Shown here: in pieces, positions 1-10,900 of the stretch
Position numbering within the stretch: the stretch's first letter is position 1
How the letters are laid out: each line of letters begins with the position of its first letter
Origin: Trabulsiella odontotermitis
GTDB lineage: Bacteria; Pseudomonadota; Gammaproteobacteria; Enterobacterales; Enterobacteriaceae
Reading direction: 5' to 3'
DNA length: 64,000 nucleotides
Assembly: GCF_001297775.1 (NCBI RefSeq)
Contig: NZ_LIFX01000007.1
Location: forward strand, 85,558 to 149,557
Notes under the pieces: generated by a model
The model's input: only the letters and a program-made list of their open reading frames with translations
Told to the model about the DNA's origin: nothing
Databases searched by the model: none
Program-made: the position numbers and the translations under genes

Positions 1-1109
1 CGCAGTACCCCGAGGCTGGCATGTTCCGGGTGACGCTTATGCAGGCTACCCACGCGCTCCATCTGCCCCAGCACATTCACTGCGACATCATACCCGACGC
101 GCTGGGAATGACCGAATTGTAAATCCAGCACCGCCTGGCTCAGATAGGGATCGGACTGACTGTTTGCCAGCACGTCGCCCGCGCCGCCCAACAGTTCCGA
201 CTGCTTCTCATGCTGTTCCAGCCAGCTCGCCATTTCACTGTTAGCGCGACGATTCGAGAGCACCCACACTGAAGCCCCAGTCGCATCGCGATTCGGCGCG
301 GCATCAGCATGAATCGACACCAGGAAATTGGCGTTCTGCTTCCGCGCCACGTCAGAGCGGCCCATCACCGAAATAAAGTAATCACCGTCGCGGGTCATCA
401 CCCCTTTGAACATCGGGTCCGCGTTCAGCAGCGTGCGCAGTTTGCGGGCAATGGCAATGGTGACGTTTTTCTCGCGCGTGCCGCCGGGGCCAATCGCGCC
501 AGGATCCTGACCACCGTGACCCGCATCAATAGCGATAATCACTTTATCGCCAGGCGCCACCGCGCGGGCAGATGCCGCCGGGCGCGTCACCGTATCGCTG
601 CTAGTTGCCGCAGTGATGCGATCGTTATTGGCTTTAAACGGATTTCGTGCCGGTTCTGACGGACGAGAGACCACCGCAGGCGTTTCGACGCGCTTCGCAA
701 CAACGCGCGGTGGTGGCGGTGGCGCATCGGCATTGATGGTAAAGACGACGGTGTAGTTCGAGCCATTCTGCTGCTTCGCCACGCGCGTCTTACCGTTTTC
801 GGTCAGATCGACCACCAGCCGCAGAGACTGGCTGTCCTTCGGCGTTCCCGAACGGATGCTTCTGACCAGGTTATTGCCACTGAACTGCAACGGCAGCCCC
901 TGGATCACACCAGTCTGTTTGATATCGAGCGCCACGCTGCGCTTGCCGTCCTGGCTAAAGGAATATTCCGGATCGCCCATAAAACTGAAGGTGATCCGGG
1001 CTTGTTTGTCGCCATTCGACACCTGAATGTCGGATAAACTGGCCGCGGTTGCATGCAGGGTCAGCAGCATCAGTGCAGCCATCAACGCACTTTTAACGCG
1101 AAACATCAT
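1..1109 (-). CDS. amiB: N-acetylmuramoyl-L-alanine amidase AmiB, 3' end cut by window edge
   Basis: Periplasmic zinc amidase that splits septal peptidoglycan during daughter-cell separation; in E. coli it is activated by EnvC. About 369 residues are present of the roughly 445 usual, so the C-terminal part lies outside the window. Visible in order: a signal peptide ending near residue 22, an AMIN domain (about 25-125, septal targeting), a proline-rich linker (five prolines near residue 130), then the amidase_3 catalytic domain with DAGHG near residue 195, a REKN motif and SIHAD near 265, which supply zinc ligands (His, Glu, His). The start is the first of two adjacent ATG codons at 1109. It lies 18 bases downstream of tsaE and is probably co-transcribed with it. 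Identification is secure from full-length similarity to E. coli AmiB. Confidence 0.95.
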   Translation of the reverse strand, partial: MMFRVKSALMAALMLLTLHATAASLSDIQVSNGDKQARITFSFMGDPEYSFSQDGKRSVALDIKQTGVIQGLPLQFSGNNLVRSIRSGTPKDSQSLRLVVDLTENGKTRVAKQQNGSNYTVVFTINADAPPPPPRVVAKRVETPAVVSRPSEPARNPFKANNDRITAATSSDTVTRPAASARAVAPGDKVIIAIDAGHGGQDPGAIGPGGTREKNVTIAIARKLRTLLNADPMFKGVMTRDGDYFISVMGRSDVARKQNANFLVSIHADAAPNRDATGASVWVLSNRRANSEMASWLEQHEKQSELLGGAGDVLANSQSDPYLSQAVLDLQFGHSQRVGYDVAVNVLGQMERVGSLHKRHPEHASLGVL

Positions 1110-1127
1110 CCCGCCATCCCTTTTAAA

Positions 1128-1589
1128 TTAACTGGCTAAACGTGCCAGTAATGACTCGCCCAGCGTGGAGACGGCGGTCACCCGCGCCTCCCGCCCTTGT
1201 GCCTGGTAGTCTATGTGAATTTCGACATCCGGGTCAGGCAGCACACCCGCGCCCTGTTGCGGCCATTCCACCAGGCAGATGGCATCATCGGCAAAATAGT
1301 CGCGGATCCCCATAAATTCGAGCTCCTCTGGATCCGCAAGTCGATAAAGATCAAAGTGGTACACGTTCAACTGCTCAAGCGTGTAAGGTTCGACCAGTGT
1401 GTACGTTGGGCTTTTTACGTTACCCTTATGCCCCAGCGCCTGCAAAAAGCCGCGACTGAACGTTGTCTTACCCGCGCCTAAATCACCGTACAGATAAATC
1501 ACTGTTGCGCCTGTGCAGGCCTGCGCGATGCGGTGTCCCAGTTCTAAAGTGGCCTGCTCGTCGGGTAAAGAAATCACTCGATTAATCAT
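1128..1589 (-). CDS. tsaE: tRNA threonylcarbamoyladenosine synthesis ATPase TsaE
   Basis: Small ATPase (153 residues) of the TsaBDE complex that, with TsaC, makes N6-threonylcarbamoyladenosine at position 37 of ANN-decoding tRNAs. The Walker A motif GDLGAGKTT is at residues 35-43, and a VEWPQ motif occurs in the second half as in the YjeE family. Length matches E. coli TsaE. The ATG at 1589 lies inside the 3' end of nnr (8-base overlap), so the two are translationally coupled, and amiB follows 18 bases later, as in the E. coli operon. Confidence 0.96.
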   Translation of the reverse strand: MINRVISLPDEQATLELGHRIAQACTGATVIYLYGDLGAGKTTFSRGFLQALGHKGNVKSPTYTLVEPYTLEQLNVYHFDLYRLADPEELEFMGIRDYFADDAICLVEWPQQGAGVLPDPDVEIHIDYQAQGREARVTAVSTLGESLLARLAS

Positions 1590-3108
1590 GGTTTACGTCA
1601 ATTACATCCGGGTTAACAACACGCCTCAACGTGAAAAAAAGATCGGTCGCCAGCATTCCGCGGGTACCGGAACGCTCAGCAAGCACGTCAGCGGCGGCGC
1701 CGTGCGCCACACAGCCCGCGCAGGCTGCATCATAAAGCGTCAACGCCTGTCCCAGCAATGCGCCGATAATGCCAGACAGCACATCGCCCATCCCGCCGCT
1801 GGCCATCCCGGCATTTCCGGCGTCAATAATACCAACATGCCCGGCATCGTCTGCCACGACGGTGCCCGCGCCTTTCAGCACCACCACGCCCCCGTAGCGT
1901 TTTACCAGACGCTGTGCCGCCGCTACGCGATCACTTTCAATGTCTGCCACACGGCAGCCAAGCAAACGGGCGGCTTCGCCGGGGTGCGGAGTTAATAACC
2001 GATTGTGACGTTTATCGGGATTGATTGCCAGAAGGTTCAGCGCATCGGCGTCCCACAGCATCGGTTTGCGAACATTTTCGACCTTGCGCAAGGCCTGTTG
2101 CCCCCAGGATTGCTGCCCAAGCCCCGGCCCAATGATCACGACATCAGCCCATTCCAGGCTCTCATCGAGCGATTGCGGCGTCAGCTCATGGACCATTAAT
2201 TCTGGTCGCGCGGTGATGATGGGGGTGATGTTTTCGACGCGCGTCAACACCCGCACCAGGCCAGCGCCTGTCCGCAATGCGGCTTCTCCGGTCATCCGAA
2301 TCGCCCCGGCAGTGCCATGATCGCCACCGATGATCACCAGTCGTCCGTGGTCGCCCTTGTGCGAGGTTGGGCGGCGCGGCGGCAGCCAGTGCGCCAGTTG
2401 TGAAGCATCAAAACGCGAAATAGCGGTCGGCTGACCGGCAAGCCAGCTATCCAGCCCCAGCGAATGATGATGCAGTTTTCCCACCACATCGCGCGCTTTG
2501 CCGGTGAGCAGCCCGGGTTTCAGGGCGATAAACGTCAGGGTATGCGCGGCATGAATCACCGCGCCAGGCGTCGCGCCCGTCTGTGCAATCAGCCCGGAAG
2601 GAATGTCGAGCGCCACCACCGGCGCGGGGGATTTATTCGCTCGCTCAATAAGACCAGCCACATCGTCACGCGGCGCATTGTTGAGGCCGGTGCCGAGCAG
2701 ACCATCGATAATCAGAGAGATATCCTCCGGCCAGAGGATGTCCGGGGCATGGATCACGCCGCCAGCGTTCAGCCAGGCGTCACGCGCTTCGTGGGCTTCG
2801 TCCGGCAGCGGTTTGTCGCTTTCCAGTGCCAGCAGCGTCACGCGAATGCCCTGCGCGGCGGCCAGTCGCGCCACCACATAGCCATCGCCGCCGTTATTGC
2901 CGTGACCGCACAGCACCAGCCAGTGTTGCGCGTCAGGATAATTGTCACGAGCGAGGGTAAAGGCAGCCTCGCCCGCACGGAACATCAGTTCATGCAGGGT
3001 CAGCCCCAGACTGTCTGCCGCCGCTTTTTCGGCGCGACGCAGGTCATCCGCAGGCCAAATGGAATGTGGTATACTTGCGAGGTTCCTCGTCAATGTATGG
3101 TCCGTCAT
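1582..3108 (-). CDS. nnr: bifunctional NAD(P)HX epimerase/dehydratase Nnr
   Basis: Repairs hydrated NADH and NADPH. The N-terminal YjeF domain (first about 220 residues) epimerises R/S-NAD(P)HX and carries the [11 protein letters not shown] motif. The C-terminal ribokinase-like domain dehydrates S-NAD(P)HX using ADP and shows [18 protein letters not shown] and the [13 protein letters not shown] motif. The protein is 508 residues, slightly shorter at the C terminus than E. coli (515). The reading frame is open further upstream, but the start MTDHTL at 3108 matches E. coli. This start codon overlaps by two bases the start codon of queG on the opposite strand. Confidence 0.95.
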   Translation of the reverse strand: MTDHTLTRNLASIPHSIWPADDLRRAEKAAADSLGLTLHELMFRAGEAAFTLARDNYPDAQHWLVLCGHGNNGGDGYVVARLAAAQGIRVTLLALESDKPLPDEAHEARDAWLNAGGVIHAPDILWPEDISLIIDGLLGTGLNNAPRDDVAGLIERANKSPAPVVALDIPSGLIAQTGATPGAVIHAAHTLTFIALKPGLLTGKARDVVGKLHHHSLGLDSWLAGQPTAISRFDASQLAHWLPPRRPTSHKGDHGRLVIIGGDHGTAGAIRMTGEAALRTGAGLVRVLTRVENITPIITARPELMVHELTPQSLDESLEWADVVIIGPGLGQQSWGQQALRKVENVRKPMLWDADALNLLAINPDKRHNRLLTPHPGEAARLLGCRVADIESDRVAAAQRLVKRYGGVVVLKGAGTVVADDAGHVGIIDAGNAGMASGGMGDVLSGIIGALLGQALTLYDAACAGCVAHGAAADVLAERSGTRGMLATDLFFTLRRVVNPDVIDVNHD

Positions 3109-4246
3109 GTCACAGCCCCTCGATCTCAATCAATTAGCGCAGCAAATCAAACAGTGGGGCACTGAACTCGGCTTTCAGCAGGTCGGTATTACCGATACCG
3201 ATCTCAGCGCCAGCGAGCCAAAACTGCAGGCATGGCTGGATAAACAATACCACGGCGAGATGGAATGGATGGCGCGTCACGGCATGATGCGCGCCCGCCC
3301 TCATGAACTCGTCCCCGGCACGTTACGCGTGATCAGCGTGCGGATGAACTATCTGCCCGCGAATGCCGCTTTTGCCCGTACCCTGAAAAATCCCGCGCTC
3401 GGTTACGTCAGCCGTTATGCCCTTGGGCGTGATTATCATAAGCTTTTGCGCAACCGCCTCAAAAAGCTCGGCGAAAAGATTCAGGAACAATATGCTTCGC
3501 TAAATTTTAGACCTTTTGTGGATTCTGCGCCTGTTCTGGAGCGCCCACTTGCAGAAAAAGCCGGGCTTGGCTGGACGGGTAAGCACTCACTTATCCTCAA
3601 CCGGGACGCGGGCTCTTTTTTCTTTCTTGGCGAATTGTTGGTCGATATCCCTTTACCGGTGGATAAACCCATTGAAGAAGAGTGTGGGCGCTGTGTCGCC
3701 TGCATGACCATTTGCCCGACCGGCGCCATCGTGGAACCTTACACCGTTGACGCCCGCCGCTGCATTTCGTATCTGACCATTGAACTTGAAGGCGCCATTC
3801 CTGAAGAATTTCGCCCACTGATTGGCAATCGCATCTACGGCTGCGACGACTGTCAGCTCATCTGCCCGTGGAATCGTTATTCGCAGTTAACCGATGAAGA
3901 CGATTTCAGCCCGCGTAAAGCGCTGCATGCGCCGGAGCTGGTTGAGTTGTTCGGCTGGAGCGAAGAGACGTTCCTGAAAGTGACAGAAGGGTCGGCGATT
4001 CGCCGGATTGGTCATCTGCGCTGGCTGCGCAATATCGCGGTCGCGCTGGGGAATGCTCCCTGGAATGAAGCAAACATGCGGGCGCTGGAAAGCCGGCGAG
4101 GTGAGCACCCACTTCTTGATGAGCATATTGCGTGGGCGATCGCCAGGCAGATCGAGAAACGAAATAGCTGCGTTATCGAGGTGCAGCCGCCGAAAAAACT
4201 GCGGTTGGTTCGTGTCGTAGAAAAAGGTTTGCCGCGTGACGCCTGA
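3107..4246 (+). CDS. queG: epoxyqueuosine reductase QueG
   Basis: Cobalamin- and Fe-S-dependent enzyme that reduces epoxyqueuosine to queuosine in the wobble base of tRNAs for Tyr, His, Asn and Asp. The 379-residue product starts MSQPLDLNQ. It has two ferredoxin-type cysteine clusters, CGRCVACMTICPTGAI near residue 190 and CDDCQLICPWNR near 246, which bind two 4Fe-4S centres, and a C-terminal HEAT-like region. The open frame extends about 165 bases upstream inside nnr antisense, but the start at 3107 matches the E. coli protein. It is divergent from nnr with overlapping ATGs, so each promoter must lie inside the other gene. Confidence 0.95.
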   Translation: MSQPLDLNQLAQQIKQWGTELGFQQVGITDTDLSASEPKLQAWLDKQYHGEMEWMARHGMMRARPHELVPGTLRVISVRMNYLPANAAFARTLKNPALGYVSRYALGRDYHKLLRNRLKKLGEKIQEQYASLNFRPFVDSAPVLERPLAEKAGLGWTGKHSLILNRDAGSFFFLGELLVDIPLPVDKPIEEECGRCVACMTICPTGAIVEPYTVDARRCISYLTIELEGAIPEEFRPLIGNRIYGCDDCQLICPWNRYSQLTDEDDFSPRKALHAPELVELFGWSEETFLKVTEGSAIRRIGHLRWLRNIAVALGNAPWNEANMRALESRRGEHPLLDEHIAWAIARQIEKRNSCVIEVQPPKKLRLVRVVEKGLPRDA

Positions 4247-4514
4247 TTCATTCACAGCATGTGAATAAAATTAAAAAGGCATTGAGATTCAAGGCTCAGA
4301 AAATCGTCAAGTGATCGCAGTAACACTTTGCAATCAAATTTTCTTTTTATATATCAATAAAATACCAATATATACTTCACCCTGCTAACGATTAGTCGTT
4401 ACAGGTTGAGATCTTTTTTCTGTGGATAACTCTGTTCACAAGAGTGTTTCAGGCACGAAATAAAACGCCGCCAGCCGCTAAACGCGCTGTGGATAATCGT
4501 AAAGAAAAGAAATT
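4247..4514. promoter_or_regulatory. datA: datA-like cluster of DnaA boxes between queG and the tRNA-Gly array
   Basis: AT-rich gap with no gene. It holds three exact matches to the DnaA box TTATNCACA on the minus strand: 4260-4268 (read as tgtgaataa on plus), 4421-4429 and 4488-4496 (both tgtggataa). A one-mismatch box in the opposite orientation at 4248-4256 faces the first. A loose IHF-type sequence (tatcaataaaata) occurs around 4350-4370. In E. coli the DnaA-titrating, ATP-DnaA-hydrolysing locus datA lies at this place, beside glyVXY at 94.7 min. Position plus boxes support homology; function is inferred. Confidence 0.7.
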
Positions 4515-4590
<76 letters not shown>

Positions 4591-4677
4591 TTAATCTTCG
4601 TCTTTCACGCTGCCATTCATTGCAACGCGAAATCCTGTGATCAGGATGGAGCTGTATCTTTCGATACTTTCAAATTT

Positions 4678-4753
<76 letters not shown>

Positions 4754-4788
4754 TTAGGGTGATTCGTATCTTTCGATACTTTCAAATT

Positions 4789-4864
<76 letters not shown>

Positions 4865-4963
4865 ATAATCTTCGTCTTTCATGCCGCTATTCATTGCAAC
4901 GCGAAATACTCGATTAAATTTGATTGCCGTAACGCAACAAATCTATGTCGTTACGGGAGGCGC

Positions 4964-4991
4964 ATTATACGAGAAAACCGTGGAGCTGCAA
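4964..4991 (-). promoter_or_regulatory. promoter of the tRNA-Gly array
   Basis: On the minus strand there is a perfect -10 TATAAT at 4964-4969, a weak -35 TTGCAG at 4986-4991, and a 16-base spacer. The -10 is followed by a GC-rich discriminator (GCGCCTCCCG), typical of stringently controlled stable RNA promoters. Placement about 100 bases before the first tRNA supports it. Confidence 0.65.
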
Positions 4992-5108
4992 CCCCCTCAA
5001 CCGCAATTTTTTGTGTTTTCCGTTTGAGTGATGCTTTTATCAGCAAGATGCACAATTTAGCGCCAAATGCCCGGCGGTGCAAGCCTGCCGGGCCGCTGTG
5101 CACCTGCC

Positions 5109-5654
5109 TTACAGCTGAATAAAATGCTCGCGATAGTATGCCAGTTCGGCCACGGACTCGCGGATGTCATCCATCGCTTTATGGGTGCCCTGTTTCTTAA
5201 AACCGTCGAGAATTTCCGGTTTCCAGCGACGCGCCAGCTCTTTCAGCGTGCTGACATCAAGATAACGATAGTGGAAATACGCTTCCAGTTCCGGCATGTA
5301 TTTAAACAGGAAACGACGGTCCTGACCGATGCTGTTGCCGCAAATGGGCGATTTACCGGCAGGCACCCACTGTTTGAGAAATTCGATGGTTGCCAGTTCT
5401 GCCGCGCGATCATCCTGCGTGCTCGCTTTGACCCGATCCACCAGCCCGCTGCCGGTGTGGGTACGCACGTTCCACTCGTCCATCAGCGCCAGTTGATCGT
5501 CAGACTGGTGAACAGCAATGGTCGGCCCTTCCGCCAGAATATTCAGATTCGCATCGGTCACCAGCGTCGCGATTTCAATGATACGATCGCGCTCAGGATC
5601 AAGTCCGGTCATTTCAAGATCGATCCAAATCAGGTTGTTTTCATCTGCACTCAT
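5109..5654 (-). CDS. orn: oligoribonuclease
   Basis: 3'-5' exonuclease that degrades two- to five-nucleotide RNA fragments to mononucleotides, essential in E. coli. The DEDDh family motifs are visible: [10 protein letters not shown] (Exo I, Asp and Glu) near residue 10, the Exo II region [11 protein letters not shown], and [11 protein letters not shown] (Exo III, His and Asp). The start MSADENN at 5654 gives 181 residues, the E. coli length; an upstream in-frame ATG at 5726 would add 24 unconserved residues. It is divergent from rsgA. Confidence 0.96.
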   Translation of the reverse strand: MSADENNLIWIDLEMTGLDPERDRIIEIATLVTDANLNILAEGPTIAVHQSDDQLALMDEWNVRTHTGSGLVDRVKASTQDDRAAELATIEFLKQWVPAGKSPICGNSIGQDRRFLFKYMPELEAYFHYRYLDVSTLKELARRWKPEILDGFKKQGTHKAMDDIRESVAELAYYREHFIQL

Positions 5655-5782
5655 GCTATTTTCCACCATAATTTCACAAGCCGGACCCACCAGTGTCCTG
5701 AAAGACGACGGGTCGATATTCATCAAAGATAGCGTGTATCATAGAGGTTTTGCCCGTACAGGGCGACCAGGAGCCAGAACGA

Positions 5783-6838
5783 TTGAGTAAAAATAAACTC
5801 TCCAAAGGTCAGCAGCGCCGCGTGAAAGCGAATCATCAGCGCCGTCTCAAAACGACTTCGGAGAAGATCGATTTCGATGACAACCTGTTTGGCGAACCGT
5901 CTGAAGGGATCGTCATTAGTCGCTTTGGCATGCACGCTGACGTGGAATCCGCCGATGGAGACATTCACCGCTGCAATATTCGCCGTACGATCCGCTCCCT
6001 GGTGACCGGGGATCGCGTGGTCTGGCGTCCGGGCAAAGCCGCGGCGGAAGGGGTCAACGTCAAAGGCATCGTCGAAGCGGTGCATGAACGCACCTCGGTG
6101 CTGACCCGTCCGGACTTCTACGACGGCGTTAAACCGATCGCCGCCAATATCGATCAGGTCATTATCGTCTCCGCGATTTTGCCGGAACTGTCGCTGAATA
6201 TTATCGATCGTTATCTCGTTGCCTGCGAAACCCTCGACGTTGAACCGCTTATCGTGCTGAACAAAATCGATCTGCTGGACGATGACGGGATGGATTTCGT
6301 CAACAAGCAAATGGACATCTATCGTCACATTGGTTATCGCGTACTGATGGTCTCCAGCCGCACTCAGAACGGTTTAAAACCGCTGGAAGACGCGCTGACG
6401 GACCGCATCAGCATCTTTGCCGGGCAGTCCGGCGTGGGGAAATCCAGCCTGCTTAACGCCCTGCTGGGGCTGCATGACGACCAGATCCTGACCAACGACG
6501 TCTCCGACAACTCGGGTCTGGGGCAGCACACCACCACCGCCGCTCGTCTGTATCACTTCCCGCACGGCGGAGATGTCATCGACTCACCCGGCGTTCGCGA
6601 ATTCGGGTTGTGGCATCTCGAGCCGGAACAAATCACCAACGGCTTTGTCGAATTTCATGATTATCTGGGCCGTTGCAAATACCGTGACTGTAAGCATGAT
6701 ACCGATCCCGGCTGCGCTATCCGCGAAGCGGTAGAAAACGGGGACATTGCGGAAAGCCGCTTCGACAATTATCACCGCATCCTTGAAAGTATGTCGCAGG
6801 TAAAAACGCGTAAAAACTTTTCGGAAACCGATAACTGA
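5783..6838 (+). CDS. rsgA: small ribosomal subunit biogenesis GTPase RsgA
   Basis: GTPase that binds the 30S subunit late in assembly and checks the decoding centre. Circularly permuted GTPase: after an N-terminal basic and OB-fold region, the G4 motif NKID comes before the P-loop [18 protein letters not shown] is the G3 region. A C-terminal zinc finger is formed by Cys and His in [15 protein letters not shown] chose the TTG start at 5783 (LSKNKLSKG), which is preceded by CAGGAG and matches E. coli; an in-frame ATG at 5750 would add 11 residues. 351 residues. Confidence 0.95.
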   Translation: MSKNKLSKGQQRRVKANHQRRLKTTSEKIDFDDNLFGEPSEGIVISRFGMHADVESADGDIHRCNIRRTIRSLVTGDRVVWRPGKAAAEGVNVKGIVEAVHERTSVLTRPDFYDGVKPIAANIDQVIIVSAILPELSLNIIDRYLVACETLDVEPLIVLNKIDLLDDDGMDFVNKQMDIYRHIGYRVLMVSSRTQNGLKPLEDALTDRISIFAGQSGVGKSSLLNALLGLHDDQILTNDVSDNSGLGQHTTTAARLYHFPHGGDVIDSPGVREFGLWHLEPEQITNGFVEFHDYLGRCKYRDCKHDTDPGCAIREAVENGDIAESRFDNYHRILESMSQVKTRKNFSETDN

Positions 6839-6959
6839 GAATTATGCTTGCGATGACTGACATTTACGTCCGCCATCGTTAAAATCGGCCACCTTTCTGT
6901 AAGATCCGCTGAAAACGTCGCGGATTGGGAATGATAAAAATCATGGCCTGGAGGCTACC

Positions 6960-7928
6960 TTGTTAAACGATCTTAAACTTTCTCTGCAATACATTCTGCC
7001 GAAACTGTGGCTCACTCGCCTGGCAGGCTGGGGTGCGAGCAAACGAGCAGGCTGGTTGACCAAACTGGTCATCGATTTGTTCGTAAAGTACTACAAGGTC
7101 GACATGAAAGAGGCGCAAAAGCCGGATACCGCCAGCTATCGCACCTTTAACGACTTCTTTGTCCGCCCGCTGCGTGACGAAGTCCGCCCGCTGAATACCG
7201 ACCCGAACGTGCTGGTGATGCCCGCCGACGGCGTGATCAGCCAGCTTGGTAACATCGAAGACAACAAAATTCTGCAGGCCAAAGGCCACGACTACACGCT
7301 GGAAGCGCTGCTCGCGGGTAATTACCAGATGGCGGAGTTGTTCCGCAACGGGACCTTTGCCACAACCTATCTTTCGCCGCGAGACTATCACCGCGTACAC
7401 ATGCCGTGTAACGGTATTCTGCGTGAAATGATTTATGTGCCGGGCGATCTGTTCTCCGTGAACCATCTGACGGCACAGAACGTACCGAATCTGTTTGCCC
7501 GCAACGAGCGCGTGATCTGCCTGTTTGATACTGAATTCGGCCCGATGGCGCAGATCCTCGTTGGCGCGACCATTGTTGGCAGCATCGAAACCGTCTGGGC
7601 AGGCACCATCACGCCGCCGCGCGAAGGCATCATCAAGCGCTGGACATGGCCGGAAGGTGAAAGCGAAGGTTCCGTGGCGTTGCTGAAAGGCCAGGAAATG
7701 GGCCGCTTCAAACTGGGCTCCACAGTGATCAACCTGTTCGCGCCGGGTAAAGTCGCGCTGGTTGAGCAACTGCAAAGTCTGTCGGTCACCAAACTCGGTC
7801 AACCGCTGGCGTACTCCACCGAAACGATGGTCACGCCGGATGCAGAACCTGCGCCGCTTTCTGCCGAAGAAATCAAAGCCGAACATGACACCAGCCCGCT
7901 GGTTGATGAGAAGAATGACGAAGGTTAA
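6960..7928 (+). CDS. psd: phosphatidylserine decarboxylase proenzyme
   Basis: Inner-membrane enzyme that converts phosphatidylserine to phosphatidylethanolamine. The proenzyme cleaves itself in the LGST motif between Gly253 and Ser254 (codons 7716-7721), leaving a pyruvoyl group from the serine. 322 residues with a TTG start at 6960 preceded by GGAGG, as in E. coli. mscM follows after 22 bases, forming the conserved psd-mscM operon. In E. coli this operon responds to envelope stress; I did not assign those promoter sites here. Confidence 0.96.
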   Translation: MLNDLKLSLQYILPKLWLTRLAGWGASKRAGWLTKLVIDLFVKYYKVDMKEAQKPDTASYRTFNDFFVRPLRDEVRPLNTDPNVLVMPADGVISQLGNIEDNKILQAKGHDYTLEALLAGNYQMAELFRNGTFATTYLSPRDYHRVHMPCNGILREMIYVPGDLFSVNHLTAQNVPNLFARNERVICLFDTEFGPMAQILVGATIVGSIETVWAGTITPPREGIIKRWTWPEGESEGSVALLKGQEMGRFKLGSTVINLFAPGKVALVEQLQSLSVTKLGQPLAYSTETMVTPDAEPAPLSAEEIKAEHDTSPLVDEKNDEG

Positions 7929-7950
7929 CTCCTGACAAAAAAGGTATCCC

Positions 7951-10900
7951 GTGCGCCTGATTATCACTTTCCTGATGGCCTGGAGCCTCAGCCTGGGGGC
8001 GTACGCAGCGACGGCCCCCGACGCCAGACAAATCGCCCAGGAACTGGAGCAGGCGAAAACGGCGAAACCCGCGCAGCCGGAGACCGTCGAAGCACTCCAG
8101 GCTGCACTGAACGCGCTTGAGGAGCGAAAAGGCTCCCTTGAGCGCGCGAAACAATATCAGCAAGTTATCGACAACTTCCCCAAACTTTCTCAAACTCTGC
8201 GCACCCAGCTCAACAACCTGAGCCCGGAACCCCGCGAGGTGCCCGTCGGGCTGACAAGTGATGCGCTGAATCAGGAGATCCTGCAGGTCAGCAGCCAGTT
8301 GCTGGAAAAAAGCCGTCTGGCGCAGCAGGAGCAGGATCGTGCGCGCGAAATTGCCGATTCCCTCAGTCAGCTTCCCCAGCAACAAACCGATGCCCGTCGT
8401 CAGCTAAACGACGTAGAGCGACGCGTTAACGCACCTGCCGGAAACACCTCACTGGCACAGGCGCAAAATTTCAATCAACAGGCTGAATCCGCCCGTCTGA
8501 AAGCCCTGGTCGATGAACTGGAGCTGGCGCAGTTGTCTGCCAATAACCGCCAGGAACTGTCGCGTATGCGTTCCGAGCTGGCGCAAAAGCAGAGCGAACA
8601 GCTTGATGCTTACCTGCAGGCGCTGCGTAATCAGCTTAACAGCCAGCGTCAGCGTGAAGCGGAACGCGCCCTCGAAAGCAGTGAGTTGCTGGCGGAAAAC
8701 AGCGCCAACCTTCCCGCTGGTATCGTTAATCAGTTCAAAACCAACCGCGAGCTGTCGCAGGCGTTGAATCAACAGGCGCAGCGGATGGATCTGGTCGCGT
8801 CGCAGCAACGTCAGGCCACCAATCAGACGCTACAGGTTCGCCAGGCGCTGAATACGCTGCGCGAGCAGGCGCAATGGCTCGGCTCCTCGAACCTGCTGGG
8901 CGAAGCGTTGCGCGCCCAGGTGGCGCGTCTGCCGGAGATGCCCAAACCGCAGCAACTGGATACCGAAATGGCGCAGTTGCGCGTGCAGCGTCTGCGTTAT
9001 GAAGAACAGCTCAACAAGCAGCCGCAACTCCAGCAAATTCGTCAGGCCGACGGTCAGGAGCTGACCCGCGAGCAGAGCCGCATTCTGGATGCACAGTTGC
9101 GCACCCAGCGCGAACTGCTGAATTCCCTGTTACAGGGCGGCGATACGCTGATCCTCGAACTGACCAAGCTGAAAGTCTCCAACGGCCAGCTTGAAGATGC
9201 GCTGAAAGAGGTGAACGAAGCCACGCACCGCTATCTGTTCTGGACGTCGGACGTCAGCCCCATCACCTTCAGCTGGCCAATTGAAATCGTGCAGGATCTG
9301 CGTCGGCTGATCTCACTCAATACCTTCAGCCAGTTAGGCAAAGCCACAGTGATGATGCTCACCAGCAAAACGACGCTGTTCCCGCTGTTTGGGGCGCTGC
9401 TCCTGGTCGGATTCAGCATCAGCTCGCGCAAGCATTTCACCCGTTTTCTGGAGCGTTCCAGCGCCCGCGTCGGCAAGGTAACGCAGGACCATTTCTGGCT
9501 GACGTTACGCACCGTGTTCTGGTCGATTCTGGTGGCCTCGCCGCTTCCTGTGCTGTGGATGACGCTGGGTTATGGGTTACAGGAAGCCTGGCCTTATCCG
9601 CTGGCGGTGGCTATTGGCGATGGCGTGACCGCTACCGTGCCGCTGCTGTGGGTGGTGATGATTTGCGCCACCTTTGCCCGCCCCAATGGGTTGTTCATCA
9701 CTCACTTTAGCTGGCCGCGTGAACGCGTGGCGCGGGCGATGCGCTACTACCTGATGAGCATCGGGCTGATTGTGCCGCTCATCATGGCGCTGATCATGTT
9801 CGACAACCTGAACGATCGCGAATTCTCCGCCTCGCTCGGCAGGCTCTGTTTTATCCTGATTTGCGGGGCGATGGCGATGGTCACGCTGAGCCTTAAGCGC
9901 GCGGGCATTCCCCTCTACCTCGATAAAGAGGGCGAAGGGGACAACATGGTCAACCGCCTGCTCTGGAACCTGTTGATGGGTGCGCCGCTGGCCGCGATAC
10001 TGGCCGCCGGTGTGGGTTACCTGGTAACGTCTCAGGCGTTACTGGCGCGTCTGGAAACCTCGGTCGCCATCTGGTTCCTGTTGCTGGTGATCTACCACGT
10101 CATCCGCCGCTGGATGCTGATCCAGCGTCGCCGTCTGGCCTTCGATCGCGCCAAACACCGTCGTGCAGAGATGCTGGCGCAGCGCGCCCGTGGCGAGGAC
10201 GATCACCACGCCTCAAGCCTTGAGGGCTCTGCCGAAGTGGAAGTCAGCGAGGTCGATCTCGACGCCATCAGCGTGCAGTCATTGCGACTGGTGCGGTCAA
10301 TACTGATGCTGATTGCGCTGGTGTCGGTCATTGTTCTGTGGTCTGAAATTCATTCCGCTTTTGGCTTCCTGGAAAACATTTCGCTGTGGGATGTGACCTC
10401 AACGGTACAGGGAGTGGAAAGTCTTGAACCGATCACCCTCGGCGCGGTGTTGATCGCGATCCTGGTGCTGATCATCACCACCCAACTGGTGCGTAACCTC
10501 CCTGCCCTGCTGGAACTGGCGATCCTCCAGCATCTGGATCTGACGCCGGGCACGGGTTATGCCATCACCACCATCACCAAATACCTGCTGCTGCTGGTCG
10601 GTGGTCTGGTCGGTTTCTCAATGATTGGTATCGAGTGGTCAAAACTGCAGTGGCTGGTGGCCGCACTCGGTGTCGGTCTCGGTTTTGGGTTACAGGAGAT
10701 TTTCGCCAACTTTATCTCCGGCCTGATCATCCTGTTTGAAAAACCGATTCGTATTGGCGATACCGTCACGATCCGCGATTTAACCGGCAGTATCACGAAG
10801 ATCAACACCCGTGCGACGACGATCAGCGACTGGGATCGCAAAGAGATCATCGTGCCGAACAAAGCTTTCATCACCGAGCAGTTTATCAACTGGTCGCTGT

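Noticed and set aside
2942..3106. Longer N terminus for queG
   Set aside because: The extra 55 residues lie antisense to nnr and are absent from E. coli QueG; the start at 3107 fits length and position.
6963..7967. 334-codon ORF on the minus strand
   Set aside because: Antisense shadow of psd.
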